In this document: positions 1 to 8,444 of the stretch, piece by piece
Layout: each line of letters begins with the position of its first letter
How positions within the stretch are numbered: the first letter of the stretch is position 1
Origin: Candidatus Saccharimonadota bacterium
GTDB lineage: Bacteria > Patescibacteriota > Saccharimonadia > Saccharimonadales > UBA4665
NCBI GenBank assembly: GCA_028289245.1
Contig: JAQGGT010000006.1
Coordinates: forward strand, 80,948-144,947
Direction of reading: 5' to 3'
DNA: 64,000 bases
Position numbers and translations under genes: made by a program
Notes under the pieces: model-generated
Told to the model about the DNA's origin: nothing
The model's input: the letters and a program-made list of their open reading frames with translations, nothing else
Databases searched by the model: none

Positions 1-117
1 CAGGAGGCCGAAATTAGGCGACTGCACGAGCTCGCGGCCAGTAAACAGCCGTTGACGACTCGTGCCAAGAAGTCGCTCAAGCGTCGTGCCGGTAGGATTA
101 CTAAAAAAATTAAGTAG
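1..117 (+). CDS. C-terminal end of a protein cut by the window edge
   Basis: An open frame runs in from the window edge and ends at TAG (115-117), giving 38 residues. They are very basic and helical (many Lys, Arg and Glu), with a Lys/Arg-rich tail. Similar basic tails end the methyltransferase that follows, so this is probably another glycan-cluster enzyme with a cationic tail. Too little is visible to name a function. A 65-base gap separates it from the next gene. Confidence 0.55.
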   Translation, partial: QEAEIRRLHELAASKQPLTTRAKKSLKRRAGRITKKIK

Positions 118-182
118 CCAAAGGGCACGCGCATGGAAACGATTAGGCAAACAACCGAGCGAGCAGAACAGGCGATGGCGTC

Positions 183-1235
183 ATGAGTTTGATTAGCTAC
201 GCCCAGAACCGCGAGGACATCATATTGCACGCCATGCTAGGCTCGATCAAAAACGGTTTCTACATCGACGTTGGCGCCAACCACCCGGTCCATGAGTCGG
301 TTACCAAGTTGTTCTACGACCAAGGCTGGCACGGCATCAATGTTGAGCCATCGCATCGCTTGCACGCCCTCCTCGAACTGACACGGCCGCGTGACATCAA
401 TGTCAAAGTCGGCATTTCCGACAAAGATGCTACGTTGAGTTTCCGCGAATATCTTTCTGGGGACGGTCTGTCGACCTTCTCCAAAGAAACCCAGGCCGAG
501 TATGAAAAAAATAGTTTTTACAGCTTCTTTGCGCGCGAGTACGTTGATTACAAAGTGCCGGTAATTACCCTCAAGGAGTTGTGTACCATGCACGCCAAAG
601 AAACCCCGATTGATTTTATGAAAATAGATGTCGAGGGATATGAATACGAGGCAATTAGCGGCGGTGATTGGAAGCGATTCCGGCCAAAAATACTCTGTAT
701 CGAAGCCAACCACATCGTCAACGACTGGCATCCAATCCTGGAAAAAGCAAAATACCAAAAAGTGTTTTGGGATGGCCTCAATGAGTATTTTGTGGCTGTC
801 GAGCACGCTGCGATCCTCAAAGATTTTTCGTATGCCAACGCCATGTTTTTGGGCGAGCCGTTCGTAGACTGGTCGGAGCAAAAAATACGCGATAGTTTGC
901 ACATTGAGAATGCAGTCCTGCAATATCAGCTCGACAAAGCGGCTATCCAGCATCAAGCGGACGTGATAGCTTTGGCACCACCGGAGTCGAAAATCAAACA
1001 CACCCTCAAGCGGGTTGATCATAAGATTACCGCCCTGCTCGGAGAGCGCACAACCAGCCGTACGGCCAGCAATGTGCAGCCGGACATCACGAGCTTTGAT
1101 GATGTCGTCAAAGAGATTCGCTTGCAGTTGGCGGTTACGCAACCGCCGTCGCAAGTCTCAAAGCGCGCGGCACTCAGGGGCTATAGCAAGGCAAAGCTGG
1201 TAGCCCGTAAGGCCGCCAAGAAAGCTCGTTCGTGA
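183..1235 (+). CDS. FkbM-family SAM-dependent methyltransferase
   Basis: 350 residues. The N-terminal half is a class I methyltransferase of the FkbM type: a glycine-rich SAM-binding motif DVGANHP near residues 29-35 and the family signature KIDVEGYE near 146-153. FkbM proteins O-methylate sugars or polyketides; in this glycan cluster, sugar methylation is the likely role (inference). The C-terminal ~100 residues are a helical linker and a Lys/Arg/Ala-rich tail, which may hold the enzyme at the membrane or on a polymer. The ATG at 183 is used; the stop overlaps the next gene's GTG by 4 bases, so the two are translationally coupled. Confidence 0.85.
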   Translation: MSLISYAQNREDIILHAMLGSIKNGFYIDVGANHPVHESVTKLFYDQGWHGINVEPSHRLHALLELTRPRDINVKVGISDKDATLSFREYLSGDGLSTFSKETQAEYEKNSFYSFFAREYVDYKVPVITLKELCTMHAKETPIDFMKIDVEGYEYEAISGGDWKRFRPKILCIEANHIVNDWHPILEKAKYQKVFWDGLNEYFVAVEHAAILKDFSYANAMFLGEPFVDWSEQKIRDSLHIENAVLQYQLDKAAIQHQADVIALAPPESKIKHTLKRVDHKITALLGERTTSRTASNVQPDITSFDDVVKEIRLQLAVTQPPSQVSKRAALRGYSKAKLVARKAAKKARS

Positions 1236-2953
1236 GTCGGCCCCAGCTGATTATTGACGGCCAATTGCTGCAGACGACAGCCTGGGATCGTGGTATGGGC
1301 CATTATTGTCGCTCACTGCTGGCCGCCTACGCTGCACTTGACGTAGCTGACATAACGATTATTTTTAATGAGCACTTAGAGCTCTCCAATGAGCGTGCCG
1401 AAGCAATAAAACACCTCTTACCCCAGGCCACGGTGGCTCTGCTCGTGCTGCCAACTTTGAGCGGCGACATCCTAGCCTCCAAGCAAGCCGCTACCAAAGT
1501 ACTCGACGCCTTCGTGGCAAGCAGTTTTGGCGATCAGCCGGTGCACTTCTTAGAGCTACAACTCTTTACGTTCGACTACTGCGCGGCGTTTCCCACCAAA
1601 GCTCACAAACTAGTAATCTGTTACGACTTGATCCCCTTGCAACACTGGCAGATTTTCTCGGCGGTGTTCGCAGCACACATGTATCTGCCACACTTGACCT
1701 CGCTTATCGAGGCCGACGAAGTTCTCGCCATTTCCGAGACGACAAAGAATACGGCGGTTAACGAGCTGTCGCTTGATCCGGAGCGAGTCGTCAATCTCAA
1801 AGGGGCCTACATTCCCCGTACCGCCAGCGCGAGTTTTGACGGCTTGCCAAAAGATGTTCCGTTCATTTTGATGCCCACTGCCGACATGCCGCACAAAAAC
1901 AACCGAGCAGCCGTACAAGCCTTCGCAGAGTTTAACCGCGAGCTGGGCAACGTCTTCAAATTGGTCATTACGTCTCATTGTTCTGACGATACGCGGCGAC
2001 TGTTAGAGTGTTACAGTGACGACTTGATTTTTACCGGCAACGTCTCTGACGGGGAGCTAGAATACCTTTACGAGCAGTGTTCGGCACTTCTCTTCGTGTC
2101 GTCGATTGAAGGGCTCGGGCTGCCTATTCTCGAAGCCGTCCATCACCGCAAACCAGTCGTCTGTTCGTCGATTGAGGTGTTTCTAGAAATTTCTAAGCAA
2201 GCCTTTTACTACTGTGACCCAAGTGATCCGGCCAGTATTCAAGCGGCGCTGCGTACCGTGTTTGGCGACAGCGCTTGGCCCGAAAAACTAGCGTGTTACG
2301 CCGCCATCGAAGATGAGTTTAGCTGGCAACAAAGCGCTTTGCGTTTGCAAACGGCAATCGAAATGCCGGCGCCCCGTGAGCATCGCCGATCCCGCGCCGG
2401 ACTGCTCATAGGCATGCCACATCCAGCATCGACCAGCACGGAGTTAGGCCGCTTAGTACAGCGACTGATTCCTCAATTTGCGACCTATGCGGAGTTACAC
2501 GTGGCCACCGGCCGTGACGATTACGTAGACGAAGCTTCGGTTGCGCTGTTTGCGCCCTATTTTGCCGAAACCTACCTGGCGGCTCGGCCACCCAGCCAAC
2601 TGCCGGCCAAGGCGGTGTACTTTATCGACCACACCTCAGCCAGCGCCGATGTGGTTCGCCTCGCGCTGTTGCACCCTGGCCTGTGTTATGTCACCAAGCA
2701 CAGCGATAAAAAAATGCTCGGCTACCTCGCCGACAAGGGCTATATTACCAGTGATGTAGCCAAGGCCGCTGTTGGCATGGAAGGCTATAGTTTGACTCGG
2801 CTGCTGGAAGCGAGCGGAAACGTCGTGCAGGTGTTCGAGGTGGCCAGTCTGTGGCCGCCCGCCGAGGCGGGCAAGCCCAAAAAGAATGTAAAAGGTCCCC
2901 GTCAGTTCGTCGAGCGCGTAGTACGCGCTGTCGATGGCGAGGAACAGCCATGA
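1232..2953 (+). CDS. GT4-type (GT-B fold) glycosyltransferase, large
   Basis: 573 residues starting at a GTG that overlaps the previous stop by 4 bases. The middle carries the donor-binding half of a GT4 enzyme, including a PHKNN segment and the EGLGLPILEA version of the E-x7-E motif near residue 293. These enzymes move a nucleotide-activated sugar onto a lipid-linked or glycan acceptor at the inner membrane face. The last ~180 residues go beyond a usual GT4 domain and I do not recognise them. The stop overlaps the ATG of the next gene (ATGA). Donor and acceptor cannot be read from sequence. Confidence 0.82.
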   Translation: MSRPQLIIDGQLLQTTAWDRGMGHYCRSLLAAYAALDVADITIIFNEHLELSNERAEAIKHLLPQATVALLVLPTLSGDILASKQAATKVLDAFVASSFGDQPVHFLELQLFTFDYCAAFPTKAHKLVICYDLIPLQHWQIFSAVFAAHMYLPHLTSLIEADEVLAISETTKNTAVNELSLDPERVVNLKGAYIPRTASASFDGLPKDVPFILMPTADMPHKNNRAAVQAFAEFNRELGNVFKLVITSHCSDDTRRLLECYSDDLIFTGNVSDGELEYLYEQCSALLFVSSIEGLGLPILEAVHHRKPVVCSSIEVFLEISKQAFYYCDPSDPASIQAALRTVFGDSAWPEKLACYAAIEDEFSWQQSALRLQTAIEMPAPREHRRSRAGLLIGMPHPASTSTELGRLVQRLIPQFATYAELHVATGRDDYVDEASVALFAPYFAETYLAARPPSQLPAKAVYFIDHTSASADVVRLALLHPGLCYVTKHSDKKMLGYLADKGYITSDVAKAAVGMEGYSLTRLLEASGNVVQVFEVASLWPPAEAGKPKKNVKGPRQFVERVVRAVDGEEQP

Positions 2954-4323
2954 AAAGTCACTCATTAGTATATCGGGACTACGAGAGCGAATGGTACAGC
3001 CGTTGGTCCAAAGAGCTGAAGCAATATAAGGGCCATCTCGAAAATCACAGCTTGTATGCCAATAAGTTCTGGCAGAACGCTGTCATGGCCGAGATCCTCT
3101 GGGAGCACGGCCTGCTCACGGACGGGAAGCGTGGGCTTGGCTTTGGGGTTGGCGAAGAACGCCTGCCGGCATTATTTGCCAAGCACGGAGTAGCGATTAC
3201 AGCCACCGACCAAGACTTTACCACGCAGAAAGCCGGCTATTGGTCGGAACAAGAGCTGGCAACCGGTGTACAATCGCTCAACAAACTCAATATCTGCGAC
3301 GCGGAGGCGTTTAATAAACTGGTAGCCTATCGACCGGCTGACATGAAAAAAATTCCTCGTGCGCTGCAGAAGGCCGAGTATGATTTTTTGTGGTCTAACT
3401 GCGCCCTGGGCCACTTAGGATCAATTCCGGCCGGCTTGGAATTCATTGAGAATAGCCTTAAATGCCTTAAGCCCGGCGGCTGGGCCGTACACACTACCGA
3501 GCTTAATATCCTGTCCAATGACGAAACGGTAACTGGCGGCAGCACGGTGATCTTCCGGATCAAAGACGTTTACGAGTTGCAGAAAAAGCTGACCGACCAG
3601 GGCTATGTTGTCAGCCCGTTTAATCTCATGATGGGCGCCCAAAAGGCCGACAAGCGTATAAGCATGTGGCCGCAGTTCGGCAATGACTACTCCAAGATAC
3701 AGGTGATGGGCCACCTGGCCACCCAGATAGTACTAATTATTCAGCGCCCGATAAAGCCACGCAGCAAGGCTGCGCTGCTACGCCAAAAGTTGGCCATCGA
3801 ACAAGCCTATCAGCGCAACCGCCTGGTTCTACAAAATTACCGCCGATACGATCCAACTCTCAAGCTGATCTTGAAGAGCCAAAAAGCCTCGGTCAAAGAA
3901 ATTGTAGTGGCTCCCAAACGGACGGTCATCAACGTGACCATCCCTAAAGGCCAGTCGAAAGAAGTGGTTGTACCGTATACCAATCAATCTAAGATACCGC
4001 TCTTTAGTACCTTTGCCCGCTTGGGTAACAGTAACCCCATTGTCTTGGCGACTACCAATCATCCTGACCGGGCTTCGCCGTTTGCCGATAGCAGCTGGCT
4101 GGGCCGCAACCGCAACCGCCTGCCCCCCGAGTTTTGGCAGAAGAAGGCTAGCAAATACGTCATGGCTGACCACGTTTTACCCGGTGAAGCCTTTGCATTT
4201 AAGGCGACACTCAACGCCGCGGACGTACCCAAAGGTCGGTACGATGAAGATGTCTGCATCGTGCAAGAAAACGCCGGTTGGGTAGAGCATAGCGTCGTGC
4301 GCCTAGCCGTAACTGTCGTCTAA
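2950..4323 (+). CDS. Class I SAM methyltransferase with C-terminal beta-rich domain
   Basis: 457 residues from the ATG at 2950, which overlaps the upstream stop (ATGA); longer upstream reading lies inside the previous gene. The N-terminal ~260 residues form a Rossmann-type methyltransferase: GFGVGEE is the SAM-binding loop and a later ALGHLG segment resembles motif IV. Residues ~350-457 look like a beta-sandwich domain and could bind carbohydrate (inference). It is last in a three-gene coupled run with the FkbM enzyme and the GT4, so a role in decorating surface glycan is likely. The stop overlaps the convergent gene's stop region. Confidence 0.75.
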   Translation: MKSHSLVYRDYESEWYSRWSKELKQYKGHLENHSLYANKFWQNAVMAEILWEHGLLTDGKRGLGFGVGEERLPALFAKHGVAITATDQDFTTQKAGYWSEQELATGVQSLNKLNICDAEAFNKLVAYRPADMKKIPRALQKAEYDFLWSNCALGHLGSIPAGLEFIENSLKCLKPGGWAVHTTELNILSNDETVTGGSTVIFRIKDVYELQKKLTDQGYVVSPFNLMMGAQKADKRISMWPQFGNDYSKIQVMGHLATQIVLIIQRPIKPRSKAALLRQKLAIEQAYQRNRLVLQNYRRYDPTLKLILKSQKASVKEIVVAPKRTVINVTIPKGQSKEVVVPYTNQSKIPLFSTFARLGNSNPIVLATTNHPDRASPFADSSWLGRNRNRLPPEFWQKKASKYVMADHVLPGEAFAFKATLNAADVPKGRYDEDVCIVQENAGWVEHSVVRLAVTVV

Positions 4324-5675
4324 GACGAAACGGCGTCAGCAACTTGGGCGAAGGTTTTATCCCAGCTGGTGATTTTGTATTTGGCTTGGATCTCTGCTTC
4401 TTTGGCACGGCGGACGTCGACGGATAGGTATTTTTGGATCAACGCTAAGCAAGCCGGGGCGTCGTATGGTGAGAAGTATTCGATCAAGTCACCGGCAATC
4501 TCCGGCATTGATGAAGCATGCGAAGCAATGCAGACTTTGCCCTTGGCTAATGACTCGGCGACCGGTAAGCCCCAGCCCTCGTAGACCGATGGGTAGACGG
4601 TAAAGGCACAGTTTCCGTAGAGCCAGTCAACTTGTTCGTCGGAAAGGCCGTGCAGGATTTTTACGGAGTGTCGTAGTAACGGATCGTGCTGGAATTGGTA
4701 GATCACATCACCGGTATACCAGCCCCGGCTACCAATGATGACGAGGGTCGGCATTGGTAAATCACGCAGCTGCGCTTCTTTATAGGCGGCGTATAGCAGG
4801 GCGTGGTTTTTGCGGACTTCAATAGTGCCGACGCAGAGAATAAAGCTGCCCGGCTTCAGGCCGCTGGGGGCGTACTTATCCTCCAGCACCGTCAAGCCGT
4901 TGGGAGTATCACCGAGGCGAACAACGGTTGTTTTGGGGGTCTGGAGTAGCTCTTCTCGGCAGAAACGCGCTACGTCCTGCTTGGTCGATTTAGAAATGGC
5001 AATCACTCGGTCGGACAGCGCCAGCGCTTCGAACATGTACTTGGTGTAATTAGCCGGCAGTGGCTGCCCGAAAACTTGGGGCAAGAAGGTAGGGATCATG
5101 TCATACACCAAGTGGACAAGCTTAAACGGCTGGGCCGTTTTTTGATCACGGAGCACGTCGATAAAGGTCATCGTATCCCAAGGCTTTCCGAGTATCACGA
5201 CGATGTCGGCCTTTTGGAAGTGGACGGCCGGCGCGCCGGGCACCGCGGCACTAGAAATGACCTGGCGGCGGGGCTTGACCCGACTGCTGACACTATTGAA
5301 GGTTCGGTAGGCTTTTTTTAACTGCTCACGGCGCGCGGGCGTCAGCTGCTGCTTTACCCTGAACGGCAAGTTGTGGTAGGCCTTGAGCGATTGGGTGCGC
5401 AAAACGGCTTTTGGTGACGGACGGTGGAAGCCCGACGGGCGCTTGCCTGCCTCTGCTGGCATACGAGAGGCCAAAATAGTTTGGTTAATGGGGCCAAAAT
5501 CTACTTCGTAGAAATTCCGAGCTCGTTCATTGTAAGCAAAGAAGTGGACATCACTGATCTGCTCGTAAAAACGTAGTGACATTTCGTAGGTGACGCGCTG
5601 GGTACCGGTAAAATGGCCACTCCATACGCTCAGGTCGGTTACGTCAATCCAGATTTTTTGCTTTGCGTCGGTCAT
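4320..5675 (-). CDS. GT4-family glycosyltransferase
   Basis: 451 residues. The start at 5675 is chosen because it forms an ATGA overlap with the upstream gene's stop and gives a normal GT4 N-terminus. The C-terminal Rossmann domain has VGTIEVRKNH (donor phosphate region) and PSVYEGWGLPVAE, the E-x7-E motif typical of retaining GT4 enzymes. A basic, low-similarity insert lies around residues 90-140. It is second in a two-gene minus operon with another GT4. It probably adds one sugar in assembly of the surface polymer; specificity is unknown. Confidence 0.85.
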   Translation of the reverse strand: MTDAKQKIWIDVTDLSVWSGHFTGTQRVTYEMSLRFYEQISDVHFFAYNERARNFYEVDFGPINQTILASRMPAEAGKRPSGFHRPSPKAVLRTQSLKAYHNLPFRVKQQLTPARREQLKKAYRTFNSVSSRVKPRRQVISSAAVPGAPAVHFQKADIVVILGKPWDTMTFIDVLRDQKTAQPFKLVHLVYDMIPTFLPQVFGQPLPANYTKYMFEALALSDRVIAISKSTKQDVARFCREELLQTPKTTVVRLGDTPNGLTVLEDKYAPSGLKPGSFILCVGTIEVRKNHALLYAAYKEAQLRDLPMPTLVIIGSRGWYTGDVIYQFQHDPLLRHSVKILHGLSDEQVDWLYGNCAFTVYPSVYEGWGLPVAESLAKGKVCIASHASSMPEIAGDLIEYFSPYDAPACLALIQKYLSVDVRRAKEAEIQAKYKITSWDKTFAQVADAVSS

Positions 5676-6883
5676 AATTTTACGGCCTCTTCGACGAGTT
5701 GCTTCAGGGAGTAGTGCCACTGTACGGTTTGGGCTTGTAGCTCCTGGCTTTTGCTGCGCTTTTTGAGGGGCGTGATAAGTGCTTCGGTAATGGCTGCCCG
5801 GAATTTCTCGGGGGTATCGGCAATCCAAATATTTGGCAGCGTCAAGTGTGATTCATAGCCCCGAAAAGCAAACGTCGTGGCCACGATTTTCTTGCCGCTC
5901 AAAATGGCTTCAGCGGTCTTTAAGTTGGAGCCACCGCCCTTGACGATAGGCAGTAGTATCACGTCGCTGACCTCAAGCAGGCCGCTGAGCTGACTTTCGC
6001 TCAAGAAGCCGACGCTGATAGCCCGTTGCCAAAAAGTGCTGTCGAGCATGTTGTCGTAGTCGAAATATTGTTTGAGATGACGCCCGACACCGCCGGCTAG
6101 CACCAACCGAGTATTGGCCGGGAAAAAGCCCAAGCGGAGGCCGATCATCTGTTGCATGCCCTGCATGTTCGGCAGATGCGACGAGCCAATAAAGCTGGCG
6201 ATGGCATCGATGCCCTGTGCCTTGAACTGTTTGTGCCAGTAGGCCACGGCGGCCGGCGAGTGCGCCAGAGTGGCAATGCCATTCGAAGCCAGCACATAGC
6301 GTTTTGCGCCGAGAGACAAGTAGTATTCGCCGTCTTCTTTGCTCACCGCCGCGACGAGGTCGGCGTGCTGGGCTAGATCGGTCTCGACTTCTTCGATGAT
6401 GGCGAGGGCCTCAGCAACGTCGGTGTCGGCGGCGCCGGCGATCGTCATCACATCTTCTTTGATCACGGTCTCGATATTTTGTGAATTGTAAATAATTTTG
6501 GGCCGAATGCCCATGTCCTGAATAATCTGCCGCAGCCCAATGTACGGAAAGCATTGATCGACCTGAATGATATCGGGCTTATAACTACGGAGTAGCGCTT
6601 CGAGCTTGCGACGCAGGTCGGGGCTTTCGACCATGGCATTCCCGATACGAATGTCGCTGGTCAAGTGGTCGTGCAAGGCAGCGGTTGCCCATCTCCCGGT
6701 TAGGTAAATGTCATCGTGGTCGTAAACCGGATAGTGCTCGCGGACAAAAACAGCCACATATTTAACGCGCGCGAAGACTTTTTTGTATTCCTCGACAACG
6801 GCCGCCACACGTTTTTGGCCGCCATGGAGCGGGTCCTTGATAGGGTAACAACTGATAATGAGGACACGTTTATTGCTGTGCAT
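5672..6883 (-). CDS. GT4-family glycosyltransferase
   Basis: 403 residues. The N-terminus begins with a Rossmann strand followed by HGGQKR, the glycine-rich acceptor-side loop of GT-B enzymes. The donor half contains PIVKGGGSNLKTAEAI, where the E-x7-E motif is replaced by a GGGSNLKTAE variant seen in several GT4 subfamilies. An AGGAGGTAG-type ribosome site sits ~7 bases before the ATG, so this unit has a leader. It is coupled to the downstream GT4 by a 4-base overlap. Sugar specificity is not readable. Confidence 0.83.
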   Translation of the reverse strand: MHSNKRVLIISCYPIKDPLHGGQKRVAAVVEEYKKVFARVKYVAVFVREHYPVYDHDDIYLTGRWATAALHDHLTSDIRIGNAMVESPDLRRKLEALLRSYKPDIIQVDQCFPYIGLRQIIQDMGIRPKIIYNSQNIETVIKEDVMTIAGAADTDVAEALAIIEEVETDLAQHADLVAAVSKEDGEYYLSLGAKRYVLASNGIATLAHSPAAVAYWHKQFKAQGIDAIASFIGSSHLPNMQGMQQMIGLRLGFFPANTRLVLAGGVGRHLKQYFDYDNMLDSTFWQRAISVGFLSESQLSGLLEVSDVILLPIVKGGGSNLKTAEAILSGKKIVATTFAFRGYESHLTLPNIWIADTPEKFRAAITEALITPLKKRSKSQELQAQTVQWHYSLKQLVEEAVKL

Positions 6884-7028
6884 AAGGCTACCTCCTAGTA
6901 TATATGATTAGAAGATAGGATCGAATCATTTTTGATAATATGGCAAAAAGACGGCTCGCACGGCTGGCTAAAGCGCCCGGCGGCCGTGCTATTATTACAG
7001 CAGTAAATTGTTGGCGGAGGGCGAGGCA

Positions 7029-8444
7029 GTGAAGCAGGTATCGACAGTTCGAGGCATCGTTTCTAGACCCTGGGTGGTACCGGTTGTTTTGCTACTGGGC
7101 TGCTTCTTGGCGCTGAGCTATGTGCGTTTCCATGTCAATCACGCCGTGTCTGGTGACGAGCCACATTATCTTCTCATGGACTACAGCCTGGTCCACGACC
7201 ACGATCTCAACCTCAAAAATAATTTCCAACACCAAGATTACTGGAGCTGGTACCCTGGCCCGCTCAGCGAATCGCAACAGATTGGCGCCAGCCAAGAAAA
7301 AACTGACCGCTGGTATTCGATCCACGGCATCGGCTTGCCACTTTTGCTATTGCCCGGCTTCTTGCTTGGGCAGCAAAAAGGGGCGGCGATCGAGATGTTG
7401 TTGGTTGCCACGCTAACAATTTTCTTGCTCTGGCAGTGGGCCTGGCAAGTTAGTAAAGACCGGCGGGTGGCCTATATTTCCAGCGCCGCGTTGCTGATCT
7501 GCTATTTCTTTAATGGGCTGGCCGGCTATTTGTACCCCGATATGGTTATCGCCACCATAACGCTGGCCGGCTTGCTGGTAATCGAGCGGTACTATCGTAA
7601 CCTCTGGGCGCAAATTGGCCTCGGGGTATTGCTGGGCCTGCTCGTTCTGCTGCATTTTAAGGGGATTGTGGTGGCTGGCCCGCTGGTTCTGGCACTGACC
7701 TATAAAACCTGCCGCAATCAGCGCAAGCTGCCGTGGGCAGTCTTGATTGCCTTAGTGCCAATGGCCGTGTATTTCTTATGGTCAACGCTCCATTGGTACG
7801 GCGTATTAAACCCGACTAAGATTTATAGCAACGTCAACCTGCATGCCTCGCCGCCACACATTCTCTCGGCCGTGCTGTTTGACTCGATGCGCGGCCTGTT
7901 GGTAAATAATCCCTTGCTGCTGCTGGTCTTTGTCGGTCTACCACTGTGGTTCCGGGCGCACCGGGAAAGCTGCCTGATGGCGGTACTGGTCATTCTGCCC
8001 TCAGTGATGTTGCTGACGACCTTCAACCTCTGGCAAGGCGGCGACGCCCCGATTGGCCGTTACTCTTTCGATTTTGTGCCCATCCTGTTGCCAGCTGTCG
8101 GTATGGCCGTAGTGCGAATGCGTGCCCTATACCAAAAGATCATTGCCGGCCTGCTGTTTGCCGCCACCGCGTTAATTAGCCTAGATTTCTTACTCACCAA
8201 ACGTCCTTTTGTACGCAGTGATGTGCGCTCGCCGTTGTTCACGCAGCTGGAGCGACATTTCGGTATCGCCTTCGATCGGCTATTGCCAACATTCTCCGAA
8301 GCCACGACACTTGTCCATCGCTACGACTTTATCAAAGTCATCGCCGGTTACGTGCTGATAGCCTTAGCGCTGATATATGGCGCCTACCTGGCGGCTGAGC
8401 CAGTCCGCGTGCTACCGAAACCGGTCCGCAAAACGAAGGCCTAG
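7029..8444 (+). CDS. GT-C-like integral membrane glycosyltransferase
   Basis: About 471 residues if translation begins at the GTG (7029) behind the GGAGG at 7016-7020; a TTG at 7008 would add seven residues. Roughly ten hydrophobic segments follow. The first extracytoplasmic loop carries SGDEPHY, matching the acidic D-E motif of GT-C enzymes of the PMT/ArnT type, which use polyprenyl-phosphate sugars on the outer membrane face. The neighbouring DPM-like GT2 and GtrA proteins would supply and flip such donors, so this may be a terminal glycosylation enzyme. Family membership is moderately sure; substrate unknown. Confidence 0.7.
   Translation: MKQVSTVRGIVSRPWVVPVVLLLGCFLALSYVRFHVNHAVSGDEPHYLLMDYSLVHDHDLNLKNNFQHQDYWSWYPGPLSESQQIGASQEKTDRWYSIHGIGLPLLLLPGFLLGQQKGAAIEMLLVATLTIFLLWQWAWQVSKDRRVAYISSAALLICYFFNGLAGYLYPDMVIATITLAGLLVIERYYRNLWAQIGLGVLLGLLVLLHFKGIVVAGPLVLALTYKTCRNQRKLPWAVLIALVPMAVYFLWSTLHWYGVLNPTKIYSNVNLHASPPHILSAVLFDSMRGLLVNNPLLLLVFVGLPLWFRAHRESCLMAVLVILPSVMLLTTFNLWQGGDAPIGRYSFDFVPILLPAVGMAVVRMRALYQKIIAGLLFAATALISLDFLLTKRPFVRSDVRSPLFTQLERHFGIAFDRLLPTFSEATTLVHRYDFIKVIAGYVLIALALIYGAYLAAEPVRVLPKPVRKTKA

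Noticed and set aside
134..184. A 16-codon ATG frame just before the FkbM gene
   Set aside because: Too short and not in frame with the FkbM gene; no ribosome site.
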